64,000 bases of DNA from Prevotellamassilia timonensis (lineage in GTDB: Bacteria; Bacteroidota; Bacteroidia; Bacteroidales; Bacteroidaceae), in assembly GCF_021531665.1 (NCBI RefSeq), contig NZ_JADYUH010000003.1, forward strand, positions 1 through 64,000, read 5' to 3'. The stretch's first letter is position 1. Each line of letters starts with the position of its first letter. Below the pieces are notes generated by a model that made no database searches, was not told the DNA's origin, and worked only from the letters and a program-made list of their open reading frames with translations. The position numbers were made by a program, and so were the translations under genes. Positions 1 to 9,851 of this stretch are shown piece after piece.

Positions 1-602
1 GCACCTAAGAAAAACTAGGAGCGCACCTAAGAAAAACTAGGAGCGCACCTAAGAAAAACTGGGAGCGCACCTAGGAAAAATTAGGAGCGCACCCGGTTAA
101 AATTTGCCTTCCTCAAATTTTTCTTTCCCTTCCTCTAGTTTTTCTTTCCCTTCCTCAAATTTTTCTTTCCCTTCCTCAAATTTTTCTTTGCCTTCCCATA
201 GTTTTTCTTAGCCTTCCCCTAGTTTTTCTTAGCCTTCCCCTAATTTTTCTTAGCCTTCCCCTAGTTTTTCTTTCCCTTCCCCTAATTTTTCTTAGCCTTC
301 CCCTAGTTTTTCTTTCCCTTCCTCAAATTTTTCTTTCCCTTCCTCAAATTTTTATTTGCCTTCTTCAAATTTTTCTTTGCCTTCCTCAAATTTTTCTTTG
401 CCTTCCTCTCTCCAACTCTTCCTCTCTTTGTCTCTTTGTCTCTTTGTCTCTTAGTTCCCATGTAGGGTTCAATGCAGGGTTTGTGTAGGATTTTTGGTTC
501 AAACCCTACACATCGTAACACGCGGAGAATCAGCGAGATACGAAGAAAATGTAGGGTTCTGTGTAGGGTTTGCAGGATTTTTATTTCCCCTTTATTTATG
601 TA
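1..602. repeat. Right part of large non-coding composite repeat element (copy A)
   Basis: No credible gene is present here. The segment opens with about four tandem copies of a 22-bp unit containing GAGCGCACCTAAGAAAAACT (1-100), followed by about fifteen 21-bp pyrimidine-rich units of the types TTCTTTCCCTTCCTCAAATT and TTCTTAGCCTTCCCCTAG (100-410), then a CTCTTTGT run (420-455). From 470 to 602 it ends in an arm made of TGTAGGGTTT-type units that matches, in inverted form, the left ends of the elements at 29301 and 56331. A hairpin at 483-512 pairs TGTGTAGG with CCTACACA. The element continues to the left of the window. Function unknown. Confidence 0.85.
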
Positions 603-653
603 TGTAGATGCTGCGTGCCGGTGCATTTTCTTCATGACGAGTTTCAGTGGTGC

Positions 654-810
654 ACCGTTACGTCCGCAGTCTTCTTTGCACTGTTATTCCGCAGTCTTTT
701 CGCACTGTTATTCCGCAGTTTTCTTCGCACTGTTACGTCCTCAGTCTTCTTCGCACTGTTATTCCGCAGTCTTTTTCGCACCGTTATTCCGTCATCTTCC
801 GCAGAGTTTT
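654..810. repeat. Short tandem repeats next to the addB 3' end
   Basis: About six imperfect 25-31-bp units containing GCACTGTTATTCCGCAGTCT are arrayed head to tail. They differ mainly in the length of the TCTT run and in GTTACGTCC versus GTTATTCCG. The last unit overlaps the 3' end of the minus-strand addB-like gene. There is no spacer-repeat alternation, so this is a minisatellite and not a CRISPR array. Confidence 0.75.
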
Positions 811-3515
811 CGGTAGTTGCATTGCTTACAGTTTCTTTCGTTCAAGGTAGGTTGGAAGGGGATGTCCGGATTGAGAATCTCTTCAAAGAGCGCGCGTAGG
901 TTTGCCTCCACTTCCGCTGCGATGCTTCGGAAGTCTCGGAGTGTTTCTTTAGCGATGTTGAGGTAGGGATTATAGTCTTTTGCTGCAGCGCGGTGAATGA
1001 AGAAGAGTGCCGGCATGAGCGGTCGTGCGACATATTTCTCAGCGTCTTTGCATCCGAGGAGCATGTAGGCGTAGAGGCAGGTTTGTAGGGTATAGCGCGG
1101 GTGCGGGTGTCCCTCCTCGTCAAATTGGAAGAGCGCTTCCACGTCCGCTGCTTTTTCGACGTGTCCCCCTGTTTTGTAGTCCACGATGCGCCAGACCATT
1201 TCGTTGTGTCCTTCGATTTGCGCCAGGTCGAGTCGGTCAATGATACCGTTGAGCGTGATGGTTTTCTCTGTTTCTCCGACGCAGACCGTGATTTTTCGTT
1301 CCACCTTTTTTTCCGCCTCGCAGACTGTGAAGTTCGTGGCGGGTAGTTCGGCAGGCGTTTGTCCGGCTTCGTAGGCGAGGAGGCGTTCCAGGTATCGCAT
1401 GACCGCTTCGTGAGCAAGAGGCGGTGCGGTGATGTTTTCAGTGTGGAACGCTTCTTCGACGAGTTCTCGGAGTCGTTTTTTTTCTTTGGCGAGAGGTGCT
1501 AAGTTTGTCGGTGTGAGAGGTTTGCCGAGCAAGGGTTGGTAGAAGAGTTCCGCTGCTTTGTGGCAGACCGTTCCGAAGTCTTGAGGTAGGATGACGGCGT
1601 CGGCGGGCGTTGTGTCCGGTAGTTTGCAGACATAGTGAAAGTAGAAGGAGAGTGGGCATCGCAGATAGGTGTTGATGGCAGAGGGCGACAATCTCTCCAA
1701 TTTCATGTCTTTTGGCTTCTTTCCTTCTTCCAAGATGCGGTGTTTCGGAAGTGGGTGTGCTTCGAGGGTGAGTCGGCTGATGGGGTGTGGGCTCTCCACG
1801 CAGAGTGCTCGAACGAAGCGGCTCATTTCTCCTCGGTTCATGCCGGAGGTGGAGGAGTCAAAGACAATCTCCACGTCGGGGCAGCGTTGCAGGAGGCGGT
1901 GGAAGTAGTAGGAAAAGACTGCGGTGGTGAGGTCCGCGGTTGTCAGTCCGTAGCGTTTTCTGAGCAGTCTGGGAATGAAAGAGTTCTGTGCCTCCTCCGT
2001 TGGGAGTTTTCCTTCGTTGACGGAAAGGAGGATGAGGTGTTCGAAGTCCAGGCATCTCGATTCGAGCACCCCCATGAGTTGCAATCCCGAGAGAGGTTCT
2101 CCGTGGAAAGGCACAGTCAGCGTTCTCAGCACTGTCAGGAGTAGTCGTCCTTTCATTTTTTCGTCGCCGAGGGGCAAGTTCCCCTCTTCTTCCATCGCCA
2201 TCAGGTGGGCGACGGCAGTGAGGCAGCGATAGGTAGATTCGCAGCGCAGATTCTCCAACCAAGTTTTGCCGGCGTCCGTGTTTTCGGAAGTGGTCGTGCT
2301 TTCGGAAGTTATGTTTTCTTCGTTGTCCTCTTCGGTGTCTTCGTTTTGACGAATCATTTCTTTTTGCAGGGCTTGGTATATTTCCGCCAGTGAACTGCCG
2401 TTTTCCACCATGCGTGTGGCGAGGTCGAACGCCGGTGTCTGACTCAGCGGGAAACCCTTTGTCACGTTCACCTCCTTCACCTGAGCGGGTAGGGTGTTGA
2501 GCATGGGTTGCAGGAGTGTTTCGTCGCAGAGGACGACGGCAGTTTTTCTTGCCTGCTCCGCCGCGAAGTGCTGTCGGTCTTTCAGCCAGAGCGCGGCGTG
2601 GTGCGCTTGTGCCACGCTTCCCGGTGCATCCACGATGGTGATGTGGCGCGCCGGTTCGGGGGTGCAGAAATTGTGGAAGCATTTTTCGGGCAGTGCAGAC
2701 GGATTTTGGGCGAGGTTTCGTCTCATGAAAAGTCCCGCTTCGTGAGCCTCGTCCTGCACGTAGGAATCGTCGTAGTCCCAGTAGAAGAGCACGTAGTCCT
2801 TCCATCCTTTTTTCTCCCCGTGTGCTTTGAGTGCGTCGAAGAGCGTTTGTGTGGCACGGTCGATGACGTTGAGTCCGACGAAGGCGATGTGTCGGATGGT
2901 TTGTGGCGGTTCGAGTGTTCCGTTCTTCAGTTGTTCCGCCACGTCGCGATAGAGTTGCCCCTCGTATGCCAGCCCCTCCGCCGCGAGTTCCGAGCGCAGG
3001 GCTTCGTAGAGCGGGAGGAGGTTCTGCCAGAGTGCGGCATAGCGTTCGCGGAGCACCGATTTCCCCTTTTCGAAATCCGCGAAGAAACGTCGCAGTTCCT
3101 CTCGCTGTTCGAGAGTGAGGAAACTGTCGTCCACGAGTTCCTCCAGTTCTTTGAGGTCTCCGAAGACCTTGCTTGCCGGTGCCATGTTTTTGTCCACGTC
3201 GTCAAAGTCAGAGAGAATGCGTTGTCCCCAGCCATAGAAAAGTTCCGGCGCGAGTGTGCTGTCGGTCAGGCGAACGTAGTGGGCGTAGAGTCGGAAGACC
3301 GTCTCAATCGGGTCTGCGACGCGCAGCGTCGAGAGCGAGCGGAAGAACTCCGCGATGGTGAGGTAGCGCGGTGTCCAGATGGGTTGGTCGGCTGCGAGGC
3401 TCTCGTTGAGGAAGAGGGCGGGGCGTTTTCCGGGAAAGATGACGAGCGTGTGGCTGAAATCGTGTCCGATTCGTCGTTTCAGGTCTTCGGCGACCAAAGA
3501 AAGGAATGAGTTCAT
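792..3515 (-). CDS. addB: AddB-like PD-(D/E)XK nuclease subunit of a recombination helicase-nuclease
   Basis: A 907-aa protein, the likely partner of the AddA-like protein encoded just upstream (105-bp gap), in double-strand-break end processing. The C-terminal third carries the RecB-type nuclease: LSPSAINTYLRCPLSFYF, then GIIDRLDLA and the catalytic IVDYKTGG. One Cys in YLRCP plus the terminal CKQCNYRKLC form the pattern of the AddB iron-sulfur staple. The N-terminal helicase-like part has PGKRPALF where a Walker A would be expected, so ATP hydrolysis by this subunit is doubtful. This is normal for divergent Bacteroidota AddB proteins. The start MNSFLSLVAEDL is the only reasonable one. The gene symbol follows family assignment and not close identity. 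Confidence 0.85.
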   Translation of the reverse strand: MNSFLSLVAEDLKRRIGHDFSHTLVIFPGKRPALFLNESLAADQPIWTPRYLTIAEFFRSLSTLRVADPIETVFRLYAHYVRLTDSTLAPELFYGWGQRILSDFDDVDKNMAPASKVFGDLKELEELVDDSFLTLEQREELRRFFADFEKGKSVLRERYAALWQNLLPLYEALRSELAAEGLAYEGQLYRDVAEQLKNGTLEPPQTIRHIAFVGLNVIDRATQTLFDALKAHGEKKGWKDYVLFYWDYDDSYVQDEAHEAGLFMRRNLAQNPSALPEKCFHNFCTPEPARHITIVDAPGSVAQAHHAALWLKDRQHFAAEQARKTAVVLCDETLLQPMLNTLPAQVKEVNVTKGFPLSQTPAFDLATRMVENGSSLAEIYQALQKEMIRQNEDTEEDNEENITSESTTTSENTDAGKTWLENLRCESTYRCLTAVAHLMAMEEEGNLPLGDEKMKGRLLLTVLRTLTVPFHGEPLSGLQLMGVLESRCLDFEHLILLSVNEGKLPTEEAQNSFIPRLLRKRYGLTTADLTTAVFSYYFHRLLQRCPDVEIVFDSSTSGMNRGEMSRFVRALCVESPHPISRLTLEAHPLPKHRILEEGKKPKDMKLERLSPSAINTYLRCPLSFYFHYVCKLPDTTPADAVILPQDFGTVCHKAAELFYQPLLGKPLTPTNLAPLAKEKKRLRELVEEAFHTENITAPPLAHEAVMRYLERLLAYEAGQTPAELPATNFTVCEAEKKVERKITVCVGETEKTITLNGIIDRLDLAQIEGHNEMVWRIVDYKTGGHVEKAADVEALFQFDEEGHPHPRYTLQTCLYAYMLLGCKDAEKYVARPLMPALFFIHRAAAKDYNPYLNIAKETLRDFRSIAAEVEANLRALFEEILNPDIPFQPTLNERNCKQCNYRKLCGR

Positions 3516-3620
3516 GGGGACTATGTAAGAGCGTGAGGCGTATATATATATAATAAGGAGTCCTATATGTGTACCTAAAGAGTCCTATATATAATTAAGG
3601 TATATGATGATTTAGAGGGT

Positions 3621-6600
3621 TCAGACGGCGCGGAGTTCGTCGTGGAGTACATACCAGACGAAGCCGCTGACTTTTTCGTATCCCATTCGTCGCAGGAGTT
3701 CGACGTATTGGGCGACTTGGCGTCGGTGCGCTTCGGTGGGACGTGCGAATTTGTAGTCCACCACCACCGCTTCTTTCTCTTTCACCATGACGCGGTCGGG
3801 TCGTCTTGACACGGGTCTCCCCGCAGCGTCTCGGAAGAGGATGGCGCACTCGTTGTAGAGTTCGTAGGTTCCGTCGAACCACTTTCGTGCGTGGGGTGCG
3901 GCGATGCGTTTGGCGAGCAGTTTTTGAATGTGGTCTGCCTCGGAGCGCCGTGCGAAGAGTCCCTCGTCGCGGGCTGCGCGAACCGCTTTTTCCAAGTCAT
4001 CGGCGGTGCGCACATTCTCCAAGATTCGGTGGCACGCCGCACCGAAAGCCATGTCGTTGGCGGGTGACTCTCCATCGCCGTTCTCGGCGGCACCTTTGAG
4101 GTTCTCGGCAAAGGTGCGCGCGGCGTTCGACTGCAGCAACGTCACTTGCGGCGCTTTGGGCTGCAGCGCTACCGGCAGGACCGGGAGACTGTTCTCGCCA
4201 AAGGGGTTGGCGGACTGCTCCTTCGTTTTTTCTTCCCATTTGACCGGTTCGCCGCTGAGGAAACAAAGAATCGGTTCGGGTGTTTTCTGTTCTTCGTCGT
4301 TGTCGGTGGTGTTGTCATCTTCTTCGGTGGCTTCCTCTTCGCAGCACTCAAAGATGTTTTCCAGTTCCACCTGCTCCAGCCCTGTTTCGGGAAGAACTTC
4401 CGCCATCAGCGTCGCCATGTCCCCCCCCTTTTTTCTCGGTGTGCCCCAGATGCAGAGGTGTGCCACGGCACGAGTGAAGGCGACGTAGAGCAGGTTCAGG
4501 TTGTCGATGTGTTGCTGTGCGATTTCAGTCAGATAGTCCTCCGCATAAATCGAAGCGGTGACCGTCTTGGAGGCGTAAGTTCCAACCGGCACTGAGGGCA
4601 GTTGGTTGAAGGGCGAGAGTTCTTTCGGCGGTGTGCACCAAAGCACGTCCTCCGGGCGGCGCGTCTCCATTGCCCAATCCGCGAAGGGCATGAAAACCGT
4701 GTGGAACTGCAGACCTTTTGATTTGTGTATGGTGCAGATGCGAACGGCGTCACTGTTCTCCGTGTTGCTCGGGACAGATTTTGAAGCGAGGTTTTCGTCG
4801 CACCAGGCACAAAATCGGGTGATGTCCGAGGAATGCTCGCAAAGGAATTCCAGGACTTGGTCGAAGAAGGCAAACAGATAGGCAGACTGACCGTGCGCTG
4901 CCCGCTCCGGTGAGTCTTCGCTGAGTCCGAAGCGTTCGGCAAGGTTGGAACACAGTTCAAAGAGCGGCATGTCCTTGAGCGATTCGTCAGCCAGTTCCGA
5001 CAGGTCGTGAGAGGGGAGAAGCAGAAGTTCGCATTGCCGATTGAAGACCGCCTGCTGCAGCGCGCGCTCCTCGTTTGCAATCCATTTCAGTGCCGCGACG
5101 AGCATCAAGACGGCAGGGGAGGAGAGGAGGTGATAGGCTTCATCCGAGGAAACCGGTACGTCGGGATGATGAACCGAAAAGTGAGAGGCGACGAATGCCG
5201 CTTCGTTGTTGTAGCGCACGAGGATGCCCATCTTGCCGTAGGGGACACCTTGATTTTCATGAAGGTCAGTCATGAAGGCATGAAGATGCTCCAGCACCGC
5301 CTCGCTGCTCATCGATGAGGGCGGCAGACACACGCTGACGAGTCCGCCGTTGCGTCCACTGCGTGGTTCCTGCACGACGTCGGCATAGAGTTTCGCCATG
5401 TTCAAAGGCTTCGTCGCGCCGCTCTTCTTCCACTGCTCGTCCAAATGGGCAGCAGCCAGTTGAAAGAAGACATTGTTGAAATCCACCACGTTCGGCAGAC
5501 TGCGGAAGTTCGTGTCGCAGGGCATTTCGCCCTCTTTGGCGGGAGCGTCCAAGGACTGACCTTTCGTGTTGAAGACCGCGGCGGGAGGCTTCGAGTTCGG
5601 ACCGAGGGCAGAGAGAATGTTCCAACTGCCACCGCGCCAGCGATAGATGCTCTGTTTGATGTCGCCGACCACCACGCATTTCTGCCCGCTTGCCACCAAC
5701 TCGTCAAGCAACATTCGGAAGTTGTCCCACTGCATTTGCGAGGTGTCTTGAAATTCGTCAATCATGACGTGGCGCAGGGTGGTTCCAATGCGCTCATAGA
5801 TGAACGAGGCGTCACTCCCCTTCACCATGTTTCCGAGCAAAACGGGCGTTTTGGCAAGCATGAAATGTCCGGCGGTACGGTTGGCGGCTTCGACCTCGGC
5901 ATCCACGTGGGTCAGCAGGGTCAGCGGCGAGAGCAACTGCAGCGTGAGCCGAATGCTCGTCAGCGTCAGTGCTGCGTTCCTCCGTCTCTGTTCCAGTCCG
6001 CCAAGTTTTTCGGAAACCGTTTCGGCGGCGGTGAGCATGTCCCCATTCTTCGCATCCGCTTTCTTCACCAGCGTCGAGGAGTCCTCCATGTTTTTCAAGA
6101 GCGTGGCAGAAGGTTCGGTGATGAAGTCGCCGTCGGCGATTTTTGAAGCGTATGTCATCAGAGACTTTCCGCGCGAGAAGGCGGTGTAGTCGAACGGCAG
6201 TTCTTGCAGTATCTTTTGATAAGCCTGTGCCTCTTGGTGCAGTTTCTCGGTCTCTTCCTTCTCTGCCGCGCGGAGGCATCGTCGCAGGTCGTTCATTTTC
6301 TGTGGGTCGTCCGTCACTTTTCGAATTTCACGTTCGTGGCGGAGGTAGGTGTCTCGGAAGAGGTTTGAGCCGGCGAAGGATTTGAGCGATTTAGAAATGT
6401 TCCACCCCTGTTCGTCCTCGATGTGCTCTTCCATGTAAGCCACCAGGCTCTCCATCAGTTTTTTCTCGTCTGCGCATCCCTTCTCCGGGTTTGTCTGGGC
6501 GAGGAGTTTGTCCACCGCCTTCGCAATGATTTCCTTGTCGGCGAGGTCGATTCGGAAGCCGCGCATGAGTCCGAGTTCGTAACTCATGTTTGCCAGCACC

Positions 6601-6941
6601 GCTTGAAAGAAGGCGTCAATGGTTTGAACCCGGAAGTTGTCGTAGTCGTGGAGAATCGCTTTGAGCAGCGCTTCGGCTCGTGCGGCGAGTAGGCTCGGGG
6701 CAAGTCCTGTTTCTTGGGCGAGTGAAGCCGCAAAGTTCAGGTCGCCCGTGCCGCGGGCGATGTCAAAGAGATAGGCAAGGATTCTGTCTTTCATCTCTCC
6801 CGTCGCCTTGTTGGTGAAGGTGACGGCAAGGATGTGTCGGAATTCGCCGGGATCTTCGCTTCCGAGAGCGGCGGTGAGGTATTCGAGCGCGAGACGATAG
6901 GTTTTTCCGGAGCCGGCAGAGGCTTTATAGACGTGTAGCAT
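3621..6941 (-). CDS. addA: AddA-like UvrD/RecB-family helicase-nuclease
   Basis: A 1106-aa superfamily 1A helicase fused to a C-terminal nuclease. It begins MLHVYKASAGSGKTYRL with Walker A at about residues 8-15. Walker B is HVMIDEFQDTSQ, followed by VVGDIKQSIYRWRGG, and motif VI is in NLLYVAFTRAV. The C terminus has the PD-(D/E)XK site RPDRVMV...VVDYKF. A longer reading frame extends to 7109, but those 56 residues are low-complexity, and family members start at the Walker A strand, so I place the start at 6941. It heads a two-gene operon with the AddB-like gene. Expected role: unwinding and resecting DNA ends for RecA-dependent repair. Confidence 0.9.
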   Translation of the reverse strand: MLHVYKASAGSGKTYRLALEYLTAALGSEDPGEFRHILAVTFTNKATGEMKDRILAYLFDIARGTGDLNFAASLAQETGLAPSLLAARAEALLKAILHDYDNFRVQTIDAFFQAVLANMSYELGLMRGFRIDLADKEIIAKAVDKLLAQTNPEKGCADEKKLMESLVAYMEEHIEDEQGWNISKSLKSFAGSNLFRDTYLRHEREIRKVTDDPQKMNDLRRCLRAAEKEETEKLHQEAQAYQKILQELPFDYTAFSRGKSLMTYASKIADGDFITEPSATLLKNMEDSSTLVKKADAKNGDMLTAAETVSEKLGGLEQRRRNAALTLTSIRLTLQLLSPLTLLTHVDAEVEAANRTAGHFMLAKTPVLLGNMVKGSDASFIYERIGTTLRHVMIDEFQDTSQMQWDNFRMLLDELVASGQKCVVVGDIKQSIYRWRGGSWNILSALGPNSKPPAAVFNTKGQSLDAPAKEGEMPCDTNFRSLPNVVDFNNVFFQLAAAHLDEQWKKSGATKPLNMAKLYADVVQEPRSGRNGGLVSVCLPPSSMSSEAVLEHLHAFMTDLHENQGVPYGKMGILVRYNNEAAFVASHFSVHHPDVPVSSDEAYHLLSSPAVLMLVAALKWIANEERALQQAVFNRQCELLLLPSHDLSELADESLKDMPLFELCSNLAERFGLSEDSPERAAHGQSAYLFAFFDQVLEFLCEHSSDITRFCAWCDENLASKSVPSNTENSDAVRICTIHKSKGLQFHTVFMPFADWAMETRRPEDVLWCTPPKELSPFNQLPSVPVGTYASKTVTASIYAEDYLTEIAQQHIDNLNLLYVAFTRAVAHLCIWGTPRKKGGDMATLMAEVLPETGLEQVELENIFECCEEEATEEDDNTTDNDEEQKTPEPILCFLSGEPVKWEEKTKEQSANPFGENSLPVLPVALQPKAPQVTLLQSNAARTFAENLKGAAENGDGESPANDMAFGAACHRILENVRTADDLEKAVRAARDEGLFARRSEADHIQKLLAKRIAAPHARKWFDGTYELYNECAILFRDAAGRPVSRRPDRVMVKEKEAVVVDYKFARPTEAHRRQVAQYVELLRRMGYEKVSGFVWYVLHDELRAV

Positions 6942-7202
6942 AGATTGTTTGCAAGTTCGTTGTGCGGGAACGTTGCCCCAGTGTGTTGTTCGCAGCAAGA
7001 CGTGTGGGCAACGCGGTGACAAATTTACACATATCTTTTTTTCCGCAATGAAGACAAAAGAAAGGCTTTGCGTTTCATTCCTTCTGGAAAAAAGGCGCGT
7101 TTCTGTCAAGTTCGGTGCGCAAAAACGCCGGTTGATTCACTCATCTGCTTGAAATACAACAAAAAAACGTGATTTTATTTCTCAGTGTTTGCCAAAATGA
7201 AC

Positions 7203-7210
7203 TAATTTTG
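7203..7210 (+). promoter_or_regulatory. Possible -7 box for the winged-helix gene
   Basis: TAATTTTG fits the Bacteroidota -7 consensus TAnnTTTG, 117 bp before the start codon. No TTTG lies at the usual 19-21-bp distance upstream (the nearest is only 11 bp away), so the assignment is weak. Confidence 0.4.
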
Positions 7211-7326
7211 CAGTGCGTTTCAGAGAGTTGCGAAAGAAACTCCCGGAAAGAGAATCCGGAAACGCGTCCCTCAAAAGATTATATTTTTAATATTTCCTTC
7301 ATTTATTAACCAATTCAAAACTAATT

Positions 7327-7530
7327 ATGTTTGAAGAAAAGACCGGTGCATTTGCCGGAAAGATTTGGGAAGCCCTCAACGAAGGCGGCAAACTCACAGG
7401 CAAAGAATTGAAAAAAGCTGCAAAACTTCGCACTGACAAAGAACTCTATCTCGGCTTGGGATGGTTGCTCCGCGAAGGTAAACTCGTGATTGAAGAAGTT
7501 GAAAAGGACATCGAGGTAGCTCTCGCCTAA
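7327..7530 (+). CDS. Small winged-helix protein (DUF2582 type)
   Basis: A 67-aa protein recognisable as the Bacteroidota DUF2582 winged helix-turn-helix family: KIWEALNEGGKLTGKELKKA, a helical DNA-binding-like core, then LGLGWLLREGKLV forming the wing. It is full-length for the family. It stands alone, diverging from the addAB operon, and is followed by a strong hairpin terminator. The family fold suggests nucleic-acid binding, but no target is known and nothing here indicates one. Confidence 0.85.
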   Translation: MFEEKTGAFAGKIWEALNEGGKLTGKELKKAAKLRTDKELYLGLGWLLREGKLVIEEVEKDIEVALA

Positions 7531-7608
7531 TCCTTCTCCGACACAAACCCAAAATGAATTTTCGCCGACTTACATATAATAATGTGTAGGTCGGTTTCGT
7601 TAAAAGAA

Positions 7609-7650
7609 GCGAGTGAGGTCCACTTTTCCTTTTGAAGTGACTTCGCTCGC
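7609..7650 (+). terminator. Hairpin terminator after the winged-helix gene
   Basis: GCGAGTGAGGTCCACTT pairs with AAGTGACTTCGCTCGC (one bulge, loop about 9 nt) and is followed by TGCTTTGTTT. A weaker hairpin precedes it at 7564-7594. Confidence 0.65.
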
Positions 7651-7688
7651 TGCTTTGTTTCCAAACTTCTTTCTGTCAGTTTTTCTTC

Positions 7689-8651
7689 ATGACGGACACG
7701 ACTTTCAAAGACGGCATCTCGGTGCTCATTCCGGTCTATAACTACGACTGCTCCGCCTACGTTCGCGGACTCTCCGAACAACTCCGCGCCCTCTCGGCGG
7801 AAGAGGGTGGGGTGGAGCATGAGATTCTTCTTTTTGACGATGCCTCCACCGATGTCGTGACGCTCCAAGCCAACCGCTCACTGCACCGTGTCCCCGGCGT
7901 CCGAGTTTTTGAAGGAGAGAAAAACATTGGCAGAGCCCGCGCACGGAACTTCCTGCTCGACCAAGCGCGCCATCGCTTCGTCCTCATCACCGATGCCGAC
8001 GCTGCGCTCATCAGCCCCCGTTTCCTGGCGACCTATTGGCAGCGGCGCGCCGAAGCGTCCGTCCTGGTCGGTGGACTGACCTCCGCCGTTCCCAAACAGC
8101 GGGGACACGAACTTCGCTTTCGCTATGAACAACATGCCGAACTGCAACGTCGGCGACGTGCCGCGCAGAGTCAGAAGAGCGAGGCGGACGATGCCTATCA
8201 CCACTTTTCGACTTTCAACGCCTGGCTGGATTGTCGCGCCGTTGCTTCCCAGCGTTTTGACGAACGATGTGAGGAGTATGGCTATGAAGACACGCTCTTC
8301 GGTCTCACGCTCCGCGAGCAGGGCATTTCGGCGCGCATCATCAATAACCCTTTGGGGCATCTCGGCATTGACAGCAACGAAAGTTTCCTCGCCAAGACCG
8401 AAGCCTCGCTCCGCACCCTCTCCCGCCTGACAGGCATCATGCAAGACACAGCAGGCACCTCGCGCCTCTGGCAAAGCCTCCGGCGCGTCGGGCTTTCCGG
8501 GCTCGTGGCACACCTCTTCCGTCTGTCGCAACCCCTTTTGCGCCGACAACTCCTCAGCCGACACCCCTCGCTTTGGGTTTTCCAACTCTACAAATTGGGC
8601 TACTATGCCGTGCTCATGAAGAGCCAAAGACAAGACAAAAAACAAAATTAA
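7689..8651 (+). CDS. Family 2 glycosyltransferase
   Basis: A 320-aa cytoplasmic GT-A fold protein. It starts with GISVLIPVYNYDCSAYV, has the nucleotide-binding ILLFDDAST, and has ITDADAA as the DxD metal-binding motif near residue 110. The acidic YGYEDTLFGLTLREQG segment near residue 200 resembles the catalytic ED region of chain-extending GT2 enzymes. There is no clear transmembrane segment except a weakly hydrophobic C terminus. Donor and acceptor cannot be told. It lies 102 bp before galE, which has its own promoter, so the two are probably separate transcripts. Confidence 0.85.
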   Translation: MTDTTFKDGISVLIPVYNYDCSAYVRGLSEQLRALSAEEGGVEHEILLFDDASTDVVTLQANRSLHRVPGVRVFEGEKNIGRARARNFLLDQARHRFVLITDADAALISPRFLATYWQRRAEASVLVGGLTSAVPKQRGHELRFRYEQHAELQRRRRAAQSQKSEADDAYHHFSTFNAWLDCRAVASQRFDERCEEYGYEDTLFGLTLREQGISARIINNPLGHLGIDSNESFLAKTEASLRTLSRLTGIMQDTAGTSRLWQSLRRVGLSGLVAHLFRLSQPLLRRQLLSRHPSLWVFQLYKLGYYAVLMKSQRQDKKQN

Positions 8652-8663
8652 AAGCATTTAAAC

Positions 8664-8694
8664 TTTGCTCTTTGAACGCGACACCGTAACTTTG
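8664..8694 (+). promoter_or_regulatory. Bacteroidota-type promoter for galE
   Basis: TTTG at 8664-8667, a 19-bp spacer and TAACTTTG at 8687-8694 match the primary sigma-factor consensus of this phylum exactly. Transcription would start around 8700, leaving a leader of about 50 nt before the galE ATG. Confidence 0.8.
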
Positions 8695-8753
8695 CCGTGT
8701 ATAACCAAACGAATAGCAACGCTTACACTAATTTCTTAAATAAAACAATTACC

Positions 8754-9794
8754 ATGAGTAAGAAAATTCTTGTGACCGGCGGAACCGGTTTTATCGGTTC
8801 TCACACAACTGTCGAACTGCAGAATGCAGGCTATGAGGTAGTGATTGTGGACAACCTTTCCAACTCAAAAGCAGACGTGGTGGATGGCATCGAAAAGATT
8901 ACGGGCATTCGTCCCGCCTTTGAAGAAGTCGATTGCTGCGACCTCCCCGCTCTGGAAGGTGTCTTCAAGAAATACCCCGGCATTCAGGGCATCATCCACT
9001 TCGCTGCCTCCAAGGCTGTCGGCGAGAGCGTGGAGAAACCGTTGATGTACTATGAAAACAACATCGTTTCTCTCATCAACCTCCTCAAACTCATGCCCGA
9101 GTATGGCGTGAAAGGAATCATCTTCTCTTCTTCCTGCACCGTCTATGGTCAGCCCGACCCCGAGAATCTCCCCGTCACCGAGGAAGCTCCCATCAAGAAG
9201 GCAGAAAGCCCCTACGGCAACACCAAGCAAATCAACGAAGAAATCGTGCAGGACTTCGTTCACAGCGGTGCCCCCATCAGCGCCATCCTGCTCCGCTACT
9301 TCAACCCCATCGGCTCTCACCCCTCCGGCATCATCGGCGAAATGCCCAACGGAGTGCCCGCAAACCTCATCCCCTATCTCACACAGACTGCCATCGGCAT
9401 CCGTCCCTGCCTCAAGGTGTTCGGTGACGACTATGACACGCCCGACGGCTCTTGCATCCGCGACTACATCTACGTGCTCGACCTCGCAAAGGCTCACGTG
9501 GCTGCCATGGCACGCATCCTCGAAGGAAAGAACGCTGATCCCGTCGAAATCTACAACGTCGGCACGGGCAAGGGTGTCAGCGTGCTGGAACTCATCAACA
9601 CGTTTGAAAAGTGCACCGGTGTGAAACTGAACTACGAAATTGCTCCCCGTCGTGAAGGCGACATCGAAAAAGTTTGGGGCAACGTGGACAAAGCCAACAA
9701 GGTGCTCGGCTGGAAAGCCGTTCACACGCTCGAAGAATCCCTCTCCTCTGCTTGGAACTGGCAGAAGAAGTTGCGTGAACGCGGCATCATGTGA
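8754..9794 (+). CDS. galE: UDP-glucose 4-epimerase
   Basis: A 346-aa short-chain dehydrogenase-like NAD enzyme interconverting UDP-glucose and UDP-galactose. It starts MSKKILVTGGTGFIGSH with the Rossmann glycine motif; the catalytic Ser sits in IIFSSSCTVYG and the Tyr/Lys pair in SPYGNTKQINEE near residue 155. It continues with the GalE-typical RYFNPIGSHPSG and DYIYVLDLAKAHVAA. The frame is open 19 codons further upstream, but those codons overlap the promoter, so the ATG at 8754 is the start. Length is typical. Confidence 0.95.
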   Translation: MSKKILVTGGTGFIGSHTTVELQNAGYEVVIVDNLSNSKADVVDGIEKITGIRPAFEEVDCCDLPALEGVFKKYPGIQGIIHFAASKAVGESVEKPLMYYENNIVSLINLLKLMPEYGVKGIIFSSSCTVYGQPDPENLPVTEEAPIKKAESPYGNTKQINEEIVQDFVHSGAPISAILLRYFNPIGSHPSGIIGEMPNGVPANLIPYLTQTAIGIRPCLKVFGDDYDTPDGSCIRDYIYVLDLAKAHVAAMARILEGKNADPVEIYNVGTGKGVSVLELINTFEKCTGVKLNYEIAPRREGDIEKVWGNVDKANKVLGWKAVHTLEESLSSAWNWQKKLRERGIM

Positions 9795-9851
9795 TTTGTA
9801 AACTTCGTCCTGAGGGTGTGTCAAAATGCACATTTTGGCTTCACCCTTGAA

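Noticed and set aside
1-450. CRISPR-like appearance of the repeat arrays at 1-450, 29545-29815 and 56677-56970
   Set aside because: The units are contiguous, imperfect and lack unique spacers; no cas genes are nearby.
303-635. A 110-aa Lys-rich reading frame on the minus strand
   Set aside because: It is a translation of the 21-bp tandem units (KKNLRKAKKNL repeats) and has no family features.
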